DNA from: a bacterium
Lineage (GTDB): Bacteria; Hinthialibacterota; Hinthialibacteria; H5-UNCL2
Length of the DNA: 64,000 nt
Assembly (NCBI GenBank): GCA_015075175.1
Contig: JABTUV010000016.1
Span: 32,979-96,978 of the forward strand
Reading direction: 5' to 3'
In this document: piece by piece, positions 1 through 9,154 of the stretch
How the letters are laid out: each line of letters starts with the position of its first letter
How positions within the stretch are numbered: the stretch's first letter is position 1
Position numbers and translations under genes: made by a program
Notes under the pieces: model-generated
What the model was told of the DNA's origin: nothing
The model's input: the letters and a program-made list of their open reading frames with translations, nothing else
Databases searched by the model: none

Positions 1-1088
1 GCTGCTGGCCAGCTCGAGGAGGGCCTCGGGAGAGCCGAGGCTCTGGATGTACCTGCTGCAGGACGGCGTTGGCGGCGTCGCGGTTGCCCAGGCGATACTG
101 GATGGAGTAAAGCGTCATGAGGAGGTTGGGATCGCCGCCGCCCTCCTGCATGAGGGGAGTGAGGAGGTCGCGCGACTCGACCAGTTTGTCGGCCAGACGC
201 AGGACGCGCACGTAGTCGCGCACGTATGAGATTGGCGCGCTCCAGAAGTCGTAGGCGCGCTTGAGGTTCTTTCGGCCTGCTGGAGGTTGTCCAAGGCCAG
301 GTAGATGATGCCCAGGACGTGATGATTGCGGGCCAGGCCGGGGCCATGCCGACGGCGGTGTTGGCGCTTTCAGGGCGGCGCGGGGCGACTCGGCGTAAAG
401 GCGCGCCCAAGCCAGAGATGGTACGCGTACTCGTTCTGCGCCGCCAGTTGAGTGGCGCTAGACCAGCGGCGAAACCTCGGCATGGCGACCGGTGGAGACG
501 TAATACTGGGCCAGGAGGAGATGGCCGTCGGGATCGTCGGGTTGGGCCGCCAAGAGACGTTGAGGAGGGCTTCCGCGCGGGCGCTGGCCTCGGTCTGGCC
601 CGGCGGACCAGAGGGCGAACTCGACGCGGGCCGCGCCGAAGGCGCGATGGGGTTCTGCGCATCCAGTCCCAACACCTTCTCGAACATTTGGGCGGCTTCG
701 AGAGGAGAGTCTGGCGGGCCTGCGCGGAGGGGGCCTGGTCGGCCAGGGCGACGCGCAGGCGGCCCGCTACCAGAGCGGCTTCAACGTCCTCGGGATGGGC
801 GGCGAGCAGCTGGTCGGCGTACTGCCGCGCCTCCCCCGGCCGATTCAGCTTGTCGGTCAGAAGCACCGCCAGGCGGTACTGGGCGTCGCGGTGGGTCGGT
901 TCCTTTTTCAGGTGTTCCTGGTAGCGGACGACGGCCTCTTCATAGCGTTCCTCCGCCTCCAGCCGCTGGCCCTGCTGGTAAGGCGTGGGGCGCAAGAGCC
1001 ACCAGGCGCCGCCGCCCACGGCCAGAATCAGGAGCACTGCCAGGCCGAGGATGGTCGGCTTGTTGGCGAGACGATGCGAGAACGCCAT
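1..1088 (-). CDS. Membrane-anchored TPR-repeat protein, partial and frameshifted
   Basis: Reading from ATG at 1088 (AAAGGAA about 10 nt upstream) gives a short basic start and one membrane segment at about residues 11-32, then a tetratricopeptide-like stretch (EERYEEAVVRYQEHLKKEP, then HRDAQYRLAVLL). Later parts (FEKVLGLDAQNP, QPDDPDGHLLLAQYYVSTG, DPNLLMTLYSIQYRLGNRD) keep TPR character but lie in different frames. At least four single-base shifts (near 700, 620, 250-380 and 50) are needed to read it through. The gene runs off the left edge of the window. TPR proteins of this type are scaffolds anchored in the inner membrane; the partner is unknown. The shifts look like sequence errors because repeat character continues across them. 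Confidence 0.6.
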   Translation of the reverse strand, partial: MAFSHRLANKPTILGLAVLLILAVGGGAWWLLRPTPYQQGQRLEAEERYEEAVVRYQEHLKKEPTHRDAQYRLAVLLTDKLNRPGEARQYADQLLAAHPEDVEAALVAGRLRVALADQAPSAQARQTLLSKPPKCSRRCWDWMRRTPSRLRRGPRRVRPLVRRARPRPAPARKPSSTSLGGPTRRSRRPSPPGPVLRLHRSPCRGFAAGLAPLNWRRRTSTRTISGLGAPLRRVAPRRPESANTAVGMAPAWPAIITSWASSTWPWTTSSRPKEPQARLRLLERANLIRARLRARPASGRQTGRVARPPHSPHAGGRRRSQPPHDALLHPVSPGQPRRRQRRPAAGTSRASALPRPSSSWPA

Positions 1089-1246
1089 CTTCTGCGGTTC
1101 CTTTACTACTCGTTGTGTACGCCCCTGGCTTGTGCGCGACGGGCGAGAAGCAGGGTCCAAGGTGAGAGAATCGTCCCGCCGCGGCGGGCGCCGGATACAC
1201 GCATCCTAGGCACTATGTTGAAGGCTATCAGGAGCGGAAGCAAACG

Positions 1247-3471
1247 TCAACCCGGACTTTGCCGTCTAAGGCTTGTATTATCAATTGGTTCCGCGGAGGA
1301 ATCGGGTTGGGTGGAATAGATCAGCGTGGTCGGGGGCAATCCCCAGGGGCCGGGGCCGTTTTCCAACTCGGGTCCACCCTCCGGGTAGACGCGGACCCAG
1401 CGCCGGCTGGCGGTCTTCCAAGCGGCGAGGATGCGATAGGCTTTGCTATCGGTCCCATAGGTCCCAGAGGTCCTATTGCGCAACGCCTGCCTGGCCGTCT
1501 CCTCCGGCAGCGCGTGGAGGAAGAACCAGTACTGGTAAGCCGGATGGCAGAGAGTTCTCGCCCACGAAAACCACGCGGGTGACGCCCTCGCGGGAGAGGC
1601 GCGCCTCAGGCCGGAGACGCTGCCCGCCTCGCGCGCCCAGGCCAGGAGCGGCGAGGTGGAGAAGAAATCGCCGAGGATGCACTCGCGCGGCAGGTAGTAG
1701 CCGTGATTGAGGCCGACGATGAGGGTGCGTTCGCCGGGGCGCGGATGGCGGCGCAGCCAATCCAGCGCGGGGGTGAAGTTGTCGGGAATCTTGTCGGCGA
1801 GAAACTGCTGTCGGGAGGTGAAGCCGAGCACGTAACCGAGTGGGGCGCGCCGGCGGGGTGGGAGCGGCGGTGACGCGCAGGGCGAGCAGGAGGGCCATGG
1901 CCGTCTGGCCGGCCAGCATGGGCAGGGTAAGGGCGCGCGCCGCGCGACGGTCGCCCGCGCCCCACTCCAGCAACGCTCCGAGGAGCGCCGCTTGGACGGC
2001 GAGAAAGGGAAGGAGAAAGCGCAGGTCGCGGTAGCTGGCGGCCCACGCCAGGTAGAGCCAGAGCCAGAGAAGCGCGGCCCATCGCATTCTTCGGGGTGCA
2101 CCGGGAGGATCAAGGACCAGGAGCGGCAGGCCCGCCAAGGCCAGCGGACCGACGGGCCAGTCGCCCAGCCAGCGCTCAGGATGGCCGCGACGCTGGGATG
2201 GTCGCGCATGGGTGCGGTCGCCGCGCGGTAGGGCAGAAACGGCGAGATCGGTGGTCCATCCGCGGGCGAGGCCGCCTTTCTCCGCCGCGTGGCGGCGTAG
2301 ATGGCAGCGTCCGCCGGCGTCCAGGAGAGAGGGAAAGAGGCTGGAGAGAAAGGGCGAAAGGATTGCCGAGAGTGACGCCGTTGTACGCCCACCAGGGCGA
2401 ACAGCGGCAGAGTCCCAGGGCGGCCGCCAGCGCCAGGCTCAGAACGACCGGCGGGCGCTCCGTCGCAGCGCCAGGCTGCGCCCGCACAAGAGCAGCAGAA
2501 GCGAGAAGGGCGATGGAGAGCTGGTCGCCGCCGCCATGCCGCAGAGGAGCGCGAGGCGGAGCAGGTGGTGGGGCGCGGGCCCTTTGTCGTCGGCGAGCCG
2601 ACCCAGGCGGCGCAGCGCGGCCAGGAAAAAAGCCAGCGCGGCGAAGTCCACGAAGCTGTAGGCCGCCAGGCTGGGAGCGTAGGCGACGGTCGCCAGCGCG
2701 GCCGCGGCCCAGAGTCCGGCCGCCGTCCCGCCCATCCGCCGCCAAGTCCGCCGCCAGCGCGAGGCCAGCAAGGAAGAACACGCGACATGCAGGAGGCGCG
2801 GGCGCTCTCGATGCCCAAGGCCAGTCCCGGCGCCGACAGCATCCCCGCCAGCATGGGAAAGTGGGCGCGGATGTTGTAGGGGAAGTCGGGTAGGCGTCCC
2901 GCCTCGACACAGGCGCGGGGGACCAGGGCGTGGTAGGCCAGGGCGTCGGATTGATGGACCGGCATGGGCGCGGAGAGGAGCGCCAGCAAGGCTGAGACGA
3001 CTATGATGAGTACGAGCGTCCACTCATAGAAGCCGGCGGGGCGCATAGGGCGAGTCCGGGTGGGGAGCGTGGGTTTCCTTGGCCGGGGAGATTCCCGCAG
3101 CGAGAACAGCCAGCGCGGTGAGAGTGAGGGGCGACGAGAATCAGGCGGGCGAAAAAGAGGAGAAAGCCGGCGCCGAGGGCGCCCCAGGAAAGGAGGGCGG
3201 CCTCGGCGCGCCGTCCAACCTCGCCTTCCCGCCCCAGCGCGCGCCGCCCAGCCCGCCGAGGGAGGGCAGCAGCAGGTATCCCCAGCCGCCAGATGCGCGC
3301 CCAGGAGTGAAATCACCCGCACCCCTCTCGGCCAAAGCGAGTCGAGCAGAGACGCGCAGGAGATCAGGATAATGGAAGCGCAAGTCCCGCCGCCGACCAG
3401 GAAATCGGCAGCAGCAGGAGGAAGAGCGCAAGGGCGGAGAGGGTCAGTCCAAACGTCGATCCCGGTCGCAT
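1247..3471 (-). CDS. GT-C type membrane glycosyltransferase-like protein, frameshifted
   Basis: The product starts at ATG 3471 with a hydrophobic segment and contains SDALAYHALVPRACVEAGRL followed by many Leu/Ala/Trp-rich membrane segments, and a C-terminal soluble part (GYVLGFTSRQQFLADKIPDN, then LDWLRRHPRPGERTLIVGLN). This is the layout of dolichyl-phosphate-mannose mannosyltransferase-like (GT39/ArnT-like) enzymes, which transfer sugars from polyprenyl phosphates on the outer face of the inner membrane. Several frame changes occur (about 3370, 3100, 2800, 2150-1850), so no single frame covers it. A short GGTCCCATAG-type repeat lies in frame near the C-terminus (1451-1476). The acceptor is unknown. 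Family assignment is moderately sure; the exact sequence is not reliable. Confidence 0.55.
1451..1476. repeat. GGTCCCATAG-type short repeat inside a coding region
   Basis: Tandem copies of a GGTCCYATAG-like unit. Related copies lie at 10144-10160, about 25603-25616 and 36268-36370. Here the repeat is translated in frame near the C-terminus of the glycosyltransferase-like protein as SGTYGTD. Confidence 0.55.
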
Positions 3472-3477
3472 GTCCGT

Positions 3478-3824
3478 ATCTTAATCTTAATCTTACTCTT
3501 AATCTTAATCTTGCTCTTGCTCTTGCTCTTGCTCAATCTTGCTCTAATTTTAATCTTACGCTTAATCTTCTGCGACTCCTCGCGCACCGCCTACGTTCCC
3601 CGCTTAACAAGGGGCCAGGGGATTGCGCTCCTACCAAGCCACGTGCTCCGTGCATCCGCGCGTCAGACGGCGCTCTCCGCGCCGGGGTGCGGAAGAATCT
3701 CGATTAAGAGCAAGATTAAGATTAAGACCACGATTAAGATTAAGAGCAAGAGCAAGATTAAGAGCAAGGCAAGATTAAGATTAAGAGTAAAGATTGAATT
3801 AGATTAAGAGTAAGATTAAGATTG
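3478..3824. repeat. Inverted pair of TTAATC/GATTAA hexamer arrays
   Basis: Left array 3478-3570 on the + strand is built of degenerate CTTAAT and CTTGCT hexamers. Right array 3702-3824 is the same type in reverse complement (GATTAA, GAGCAA). They flank a 131-bp GC-rich spacer (3571-3701). The arms are almost pure pyrimidine then purine, and very AT-rich compared with the surroundings. The right arm supplies the stop codon (3816-3818) of the minus-strand gene that follows. The arms could pair as a long cruciform or transcript hairpin. No gene is seen in the spacer. Confidence 0.8.
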
Positions 3825-4717
3825 GCAGACAAGACCAGCTCGCCAGGCGGAGACGGGGCCAGTGATACGCAAAATCCAGGTAGCGGCGATAGTCGCGTCC
3901 GCCGGCAAGCCCACCAGATACTCGCGTTCCAGGCACAGCCGGGCGCGCTCGACCTCGGCGTCGTCCAGATGATCCAGGAGCAGGCGGACAGGAAGCCGGA
4001 GAGGTCCAGGAGGGCGGCGCGCTCGTGGAAGCCGGGGAAGCCGGCCGGCGCGGGCTGCGGGCACAAAAACAGCGCCCGGGCGCCGGAGGGCAGACGAGCC
4101 AGCGTGCGCTCCAACCGCTGCGGCGAGAATCCTCCGGTCGAGACCTCAGGCACAGCCAAGCCAGCCCGCGCGCTCCACGTACAGTCGCCGCAGCGATGCG
4201 CGTTCCTGTCGGGACAGAAGGGATGGCGGCTGGAGACTTTCGCTCCCGCCAGCCGATAGAACCGCTTGGCGACGGCGAAGACCACGCCCTGCTGCAGGCT
4301 GCCCTGGCTGGCACGGACGGGAGGAGAGGAGGAAGTCGCCGGGCGCTCGGGGTCCGAACCTCGGTCCAGAGGAGGCTCGAGAAGAGCACGAAGCGGCGGG
4401 CGGCATCGGCCAGCCACTGGCGCTCCGAGGGCGAAAGGCGGAGAGGGCGCGGGCGAAGTCAGCCAGGCCGTGCTCTGCCAGCCGCCGCGCACGTTGTTGC
4501 CGGGCCAGCGCGGGGCGGGGCGCAGGTAGTCCTCGCGCATCCGCTCGGCCAGCCGGTTGGCGCGCCCGGAAAGTCCCGCGGGCGCGCGGGAGCCGTCCAC
4601 CGGCAGGTCGCCCTCCGCCGCCCACTCGACCAGCGCCCATGGCATGTAGGCGAGGCAGCGGCCGCGGGCGTAACTCTCCCTGAAGCGGCGGTACAGGCCC
4701 TCGGGTCGGACCACCAT
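3816..4717 (-). CDS. Unknown protein, frameshifted
   Basis: The start at 4717 gives VRPEGLYRRFRESYARGRCL followed by PWALVEWAAEGDLPVDGS and ERMREDYLRPAPRWPGNNVR. After about 4450 the frame changes; the most protein-like ending is LLLDHLDDAEVERARLCLER followed by EYLVGLPADATIAATWILRI, stopping at 3816. I do not recognise a family. It lies between the hexamer arrays and a divergent lipoprotein gene. The number of shifts (at least two) makes the middle uncertain. Confidence 0.45.
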
Positions 4718-4829
4718 GCTCCTCCGCAGGTGAATATCCGGTCGGCGGGCGCGTCCAATCGGGAAGGCGTTGACGGACGCAACCGGCCGCGGATAAAGTT
4801 AGCACAAGGTTGGGCGCAAAGGAATGATC

Positions 4830-5501
4830 ATGAACGCAAGGGGAGAAAAAGAGACCCGGAGTCGACGCTCTCCCGGCGCAGCCTATTGGTGGGTCGTCGT
4901 GGGGTTGGCGGCAGGGGGAGCGTTCTTGCTCTCGGCGTGCGAAAGCGGGCGGCAGGCGCGGGGGCCGCGCGAGCTGCCCGCTCCGGAGCGGGTGTATACG
5001 CTGGTGAGCCGCGCGGGGGGCAGCGACGAGGTGCGGGTGCGCTGCGCGGGGGCCTTTTCCGCCCGCATCCGCGGGCTGGAGCGGCGGCGCGTGCACTGCG
5101 TCTGGGAGTTCCGGCGCGGCACGCGCGAACCCCTGCGCTTCGATCCGGCCGCGGTCCGCCTGGAGGACCCGGACGGACGCCTCTTCGGCCCCTCCGAGGT
5201 GCGCGTCAACGGCCGCGTCGACCAGGCGCTGGACCTTTCGTCCGCCGGCTCCGCCCTCGTGGACATCTTCTTCGACCTGGGCGCCGACTATCCCCTCTCG
5301 CGCCTGGGCAGCATTATGCTCTCCTGGCAACTGGACCTGGGCGACGAGGCGCGCCCCTTTACCACCCGGTTTTACCAGGAACCGCGCTCGCGCCGCTATG
5401 GCGCGGCGCCGTCGCATTGGGGCCTGGGCGTCGGCTATTCGACGGGCGGGCGTGGCCGCTCCCACTGGGGCGGCGGAGTGTCGCACGGCGTGTGGTGGTA
5501 A
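4830..5501 (+). CDS. Putative lipoprotein of unknown function
   Basis: Single intact frame of about 223 residues. An N-terminal basic stretch is followed by a hydrophobic segment ending in LLSAC, a lipobox, so the mature protein probably starts at that Cys and is lipid-anchored. The body has beta-rich, FG-GAP-free sequence (RVYTLVSRAGGSDEVRVRC, then VRLEDPDGRLFGPSEVRVNG) and a Gly/Ser/His-rich tail. AAAGGA at 4818-4823 is six bases from ATG 4830 but overlaps the in-frame ATG 4824, so 4830 is preferred. It is divergent from the gene ending at 3816. No family recognised. Confidence 0.6.
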   Translation: MNARGEKETRSRRSPGAAYWWVVVGLAAGGAFLLSACESGRQARGPRELPAPERVYTLVSRAGGSDEVRVRCAGAFSARIRGLERRRVHCVWEFRRGTREPLRFDPAAVRLEDPDGRLFGPSEVRVNGRVDQALDLSSAGSALVDIFFDLGADYPLSRLGSIMLSWQLDLGDEARPFTTRFYQEPRSRRYGAAPSHWGLGVGYSTGGRGRSHWGGGVSHGVWW

Positions 5502-5514
5502 GCTGCGCCGGTCG

Positions 5515-5622
5515 TCACGGCCCGGTCTTGACGATGTCCCCGCCACCATGCAGGGTGGAACCGCAGCCCGTGCAGTAGACGGCTTCCTCGGGATTCTCTA
5601 CGCCGCAGCGATCGCAATGCAC
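5515..5622 (-). CDS. 35-residue zinc-ribbon miniprotein
   Basis: A very short frame with a GTG start at 5622, reading HCDRCGVENPEEAVYCTGCG then STLHGGGDIVKTGP. It carries two CxxC knuckles (CDRC and CTGC, 13 residues between them), the pattern of a double-zinc-ribbon half such as zinc_ribbon_2. GAGAGG lies 6-11 bases upstream, and an in-frame stop shortly before leaves GTG as the only start. It could be the C-terminal end of a longer decayed gene, but the stop argues for a stand-alone peptide. Confidence 0.5.
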   Translation of the reverse strand: MHCDRCGVENPEEAVYCTGCGSTLHGGGDIVKTGP

Positions 5623-5739
5623 GAGCGCGCCTCTCGGCCGTCAACGTCGGAAAAAGGGGAACGCGACCCACGTTACGAGGCGGCGGGGGAAAAGTCAAAT
5701 CTTGCCCGTCCCCGGGTCACCCCCGCCCGAAAATGCGAC

Positions 5740-5829
5740 TGTCATTTCGACCGCAGGGAGAAATCTCTCACCTCGGCTCACGGTCAGCCGGCGCGCGCGG
5801 AGAGATTTCTCCCTGCGGTCGAAATGACA
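5740..5829. repeat. Dispersed palindrome, family A (TGTCATTTCGACCG)
   Basis: Near-perfect inverted repeat: TGTCATTTCGACCGCAGGG and its complement form about 27-bp arms around a 36-bp loop. Family A copies recur near 15.3, 31.5, 50.9 and 58.3 kb. It sits downstream of the DUF116 gene and could also terminate transcription. Confidence 0.85.
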
Positions 5830-5862
5830 GCTTGCGGTTGATAATGATAGCGGGTGTGCGCC

Positions 5863-6726
5863 CTACGCCTGCGGCAGGCGGCCGGTGGAGAGATAGGCCT
5901 GGATGGCGGCGCGGATGTGCGCGAGGTCCACCTGGGCGTCCTTGCAGGGGCCGGCGACGCGCTGGATGTTGACGCCCAGCACCGACAGTTTTCCCTTGGT
6001 GTCGTTGATGCCGGTGACGAGGTCGCGCTCGCAGGCCACGCCGATGACGCCGCCGGGGCAGAGTTCGCGGATTTTGTCGCGGGCGTGGCGGCCCCGACCC
6101 ACCGTGACCACGCGGCAGCCGTACTCGTCGCAGAGGGCCTTGATGGGTTTGAAGAGGGAGGGTTCCAGGCAGCGGGGCAGGAGTACGAGGAGGCTGTCGG
6201 GCGGCACGCCGCCGCGGGCGCGCATCTCCGCCGCCTGCAGGGCGTTCCAGAGCTCGACGAAGCTGTTGCCCACGTGGTCCTTGTCCTTGCCGACCCAACG
6301 GCCCACCAAGAAGGCGCCGCGATGCACGAAGTCCAACATGCGCCGCGCCCAGGCGAGCGGCAGCCGCCGGCGGCCGGACAGGGCCGACCAGGCCAGCAGC
6401 GCGTAGAGCGCGTAGAAGGCGAGGGAGGTGAGCACGCCCAGGGCCAATAGGGCGCGCGGGACGGTCGGGTTGTACTGGGCCAGGCGCGGCGCGATCATCC
6501 ACCAGACGGTCCAGCCCGCGCTCATGTAAAGGAAGAGCGCGGCGCCGCCCAGGCAGAGAAAGAGGCGCGGCGGCTCGAAGATGACGCCCTCGTGATGTTC
6601 CAGGTCGCCGTCCCAGTCGGCCCATTCGTGGCCGAGAATGCGGTCGCCCTGGGGCGAGTAGGGGCGACCCAGGCTGTCATACCTGCGCCCCGGTTGCGGG
6701 ACCTTCGACTTGGAGAACAACCGCAT
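5863..6726 (-). CDS. DUF116 domain membrane protein
   Basis: 287 residues in one frame. Two or three membrane segments lie in the first half (about residues 53-75 and 90-115), followed by a soluble domain with LPRCLEPSLFKP, a Cys-rich core (ELCPGGVIGVACERDLVTGI) and PCKDAQVDLAHIRAAI near the end. These match the DUF116 family, whose biochemical role is not established; the conserved cysteines suggest metal or redox chemistry. Its start is only 3 bases from the dxs stop, so the two are co-transcribed and probably translationally coupled, a hint that it serves isoprenoid or cofactor metabolism (inference). Confidence 0.8.
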   Translation of the reverse strand: MRLFSKSKVPQPGRRYDSLGRPYSPQGDRILGHEWADWDGDLEHHEGVIFEPPRLFLCLGGAALFLYMSAGWTVWWMIAPRLAQYNPTVPRALLALGVLTSLAFYALYALLAWSALSGRRRLPLAWARRMLDFVHRGAFLVGRWVGKDKDHVGNSFVELWNALQAAEMRARGGVPPDSLLVLLPRCLEPSLFKPIKALCDEYGCRVVTVGRGRHARDKIRELCPGGVIGVACERDLVTGINDTKGKLSVLGVNIQRVAGPCKDAQVDLAHIRAAIQAYLSTGRLPQA

Positions 6727-6729
6727 CGC

Positions 6730-8703
6730 TTACCTGGCGGCGCGCAGGCCGGCCAGCCCGCGCGCGGAACCCGAATGCGCGAGGAATTCCTTCACGGTGG
6801 TCGCAATCGACTCGGCGTCGAGGCCGAACTTTTGGCGCAGAATCTCGGGAGCGCCGTGTTCGACGAAGCGGTCGGGCAGCCCGATGCGGCGCACCGCGAT
6901 CTCGTGCTCGCCGGCGCGTTCCAGCATCTCCAGCACGGCCGAGCCGAATCCGCCGGCCAAGACGTTCTCTTCCAGCGTCACCAACCGCGGGACGCGGCGG
7001 ACGTGTTCGAGAATCAGCGTTTCGTCCAGCGGTTTGATGAAGCGGGCGTCGATGACGGCGGCGGAGAGGCCGTCCGCGGCCAGGAGTTCGGCGGCCCTTT
7101 GGGCGGCGGGCACCATCACGCCGACGGCCACGAGCGCCACGTCCTCGCCGGGCCGCATTACGCGGCCTTTGCCCGGCGGCAGGGGCGTGGCCGGCCCTTC
7201 CATGGGCACGCCGGGTCCCGGACCGCGGGGATAGCGCACCGCCGCCGGGCCGGGATGGGCCAGCGCGGTGGCGATCATGCGCCGGCATTCCTGCTCGTCG
7301 GCGGGGGCCATGACGATCATGTTGGGAATCATGCGCAGGTAGGACAGGTCGAAGGCTCCCTGGTGGGTGTCGCCGTCCTGGCCGACGATGCCCCCTCGAT
7401 CCAGGCAGAACGTGACGGGCAGGTTCTGGATGCACACGTCGTGAATGACCTGATCGAAGGCGCGTTGCAGGAAGGTGCTGTAGATGGCGACCACGGGGCG
7501 GAAGCCCTCGGTCGCCAGGCCGGCGGCGAAGGTGACGGCGTGCTGCTCGGCGATGCCCACGTCGAAGGTGCGGTCGGGGAAGCGTTCGGCGAACCTGTCC
7601 AGGCCGGTACCGCCGGGCATGGCGGCGGTGATGGCCACGATGCGCTCGTCCCGCTCGGCCAGTTCGATCAGCGTGTCGGCGAATACGCGCGTGTAGCTGG
7701 GCGGCTCGGGGCCGCTTTTGCGCGGCGCCTGCCAGGTGGTCACGTCGAACTTGGGCGAGAGCGCGTGATAGGAGTGGTCCTTGTAGAATTCCTCCGGATA
7801 GGCTTCGCTTTTCTCGAATCCCTTGCCCTTGATCGTGTAGACGTGCACCAGCGCGGGTTCGTGCACGTTGTCGCGGATGCGCTCCAGCATGGGGATGAGG
7901 TCGGCCAGGTTGTGGCCGTCGATGGGGCCGAAGTAGCGGAAGCCCAGTTCCTCGAAGAGCATGTCGGGCACGAAGAGGTTCTTGAGGCCCTCCTGGATGC
8001 GGGAGCCGATCTCGGAGAGGCTGCTCTTGACCAGCGGCAGCTCGCGCAGCATGAGCGGCACGTCGCGGACCAGCTGCTCGAAGGTGCCCTTGTAGCGGTT
8101 GTAGCGAGGGTCGGTGATGAGGCGGTTGAAGTAGTGCGAGAGCGCGCCGACCGAGCGGCCGATGGACATCTTGTTGTCGTTGAGGACGATGATGAAGTCG
8201 CGGCCGGAGTGGCCGGAGTGATTGAGGGCCTCGAAGGCCATGCCGGCGGTGAGGGCGGCGTCGCCGGCGACCGCGATCACCTTGAAGTCCTCGTCCTTCA
8301 TGTCGCGGGCCACCGCCATGCCGTAGGCGGCGGAGATGGCGGTACCCGCGTGGCCGGCGCCGAAGGCGTCGTAGGGACTCTCGTCCCGCCGCAGAAACGG
8401 CGCCAGGCCGCCGTACTGGCGGATGGTGGCCATGCGCTCCTTGCGGCCGGTCACGATCTTGTGGGGATAGGCCTGGTGGCCGACGTCCCAGACCAGCTTG
8501 TCGCGGGGGGCGTTGAAGACGTAATGCAGGGCCAGGGTCAACTCGACCGTGCCCAGGTTGCTGGCGAAGTGGCCGCCGGTCTGGCTGACGGTGAGGAGCA
8601 GGAAGCGGCGCATCTCCTCGGCCAGCTGGGAGAGTTCCGGGAGGGAGAGATGCTTGAGGTCGGAGGGCAGGTTGACTTTCGCCAAGATGCCGGATGGGTC
8701 CAT
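6730..8703 (-). CDS. dxs: 1-deoxy-D-xylulose-5-phosphate synthase
   Basis: 657 residues, full length. The enzyme condenses pyruvate and glyceraldehyde 3-phosphate using thiamine diphosphate, the first step of the MEP isoprenoid pathway, in the cytoplasm. Visible motifs: GGHFASNLG near residue 45, the cofactor-binding GDAALTAGMAFEALN near 155 with ND following, the pyrimidine-domain DVGIAEQHAVTFAAG carrying the catalytic Glu, and the C-terminal TLEENVLAGGFGSAV. The usual GDG of the cofactor motif reads GDA here. The start at 8703 gives DPSGILAKVNLPSDLK, the normal N-terminus. First gene of a two-gene unit with DUF116. Confidence 0.96.
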   Translation of the reverse strand: MDPSGILAKVNLPSDLKHLSLPELSQLAEEMRRFLLLTVSQTGGHFASNLGTVELTLALHYVFNAPRDKLVWDVGHQAYPHKIVTGRKERMATIRQYGGLAPFLRRDESPYDAFGAGHAGTAISAAYGMAVARDMKDEDFKVIAVAGDAALTAGMAFEALNHSGHSGRDFIIVLNDNKMSIGRSVGALSHYFNRLITDPRYNRYKGTFEQLVRDVPLMLRELPLVKSSLSEIGSRIQEGLKNLFVPDMLFEELGFRYFGPIDGHNLADLIPMLERIRDNVHEPALVHVYTIKGKGFEKSEAYPEEFYKDHSYHALSPKFDVTTWQAPRKSGPEPPSYTRVFADTLIELAERDERIVAITAAMPGGTGLDRFAERFPDRTFDVGIAEQHAVTFAAGLATEGFRPVVAIYSTFLQRAFDQVIHDVCIQNLPVTFCLDRGGIVGQDGDTHQGAFDLSYLRMIPNMIVMAPADEQECRRMIATALAHPGPAAVRYPRGPGPGVPMEGPATPLPPGKGRVMRPGEDVALVAVGVMVPAAQRAAELLAADGLSAAVIDARFIKPLDETLILEHVRRVPRLVTLEENVLAGGFGSAVLEMLERAGEHEIAVRRIGLPDRFVEHGAPEILRQKFGLDAESIATTVKEFLAHSGSARGLAGLRAAR

Positions 8704-9154
8704 GACGCGGGGCGTCTCCTGGAGTGCTTGATGGCCCGGCGGGCGGCGAACCGCCTGTCGGGGACAGAACTTATCTTGAGGCAAGGGCGGGGCGGCGTCA
8801 ACCGCGCAAATGGGGAGGGCGCGCGGCTTGACTTTGGGGGGCGGGCTTGGTAGTGTCCGGCGTTTGGACAGGCATCGGGCCGTCCGGTCGGACGCGCCCG
8901 GCCGGCAGGCTCGGCGGCGCAGCGCACCTCCCCCAAGCTGCGCGGGCGGAAGCTGGTTCACGTGGAAAAGCCGACTGGACCCCGCCGCATGGGGGGGAGG
9001 CCGTCGCCGGTGGGCGGCGGCGCCGCGCCTTTCCCGTCGCTCCTCTTCCTCCTGCGTCGAGTGTTCGGTTCACGGCCGCCCGGCGCGCGCGCCCAGACCC
9101 GGGGGAATCCACGGACGCCTCCGCGCCCCGCGCCTGGAAAGGACGGATACCCGC
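8704..9154. other. Divergent intergenic region between dxs and the nucleotidyltransferase
   Basis: 451 bases that must contain promoters for both directions. No convincing coding frame or structured RNA was seen; the frames present have no recognisable protein character. One promoter-like match on the + strand is listed separately. Confidence 0.6.
8828..8856 (+). promoter_or_regulatory. Possible sigma-70 promoter
   Basis: TTGACT and TAGTGT are separated by 17 bases. It would give a leader of about 290 bases before the nucleotidyltransferase start at 9155. The -10 is weak, so this is tentative. Confidence 0.3.

Noticed and set aside
6592..8853. A 750-codon open frame antisense to dxs
   Set aside because: Shadow of a GC-rich gene: its protein has low-complexity Gly/His/Val/Ala text and no family motifs, while the minus strand reads a perfect dxs.
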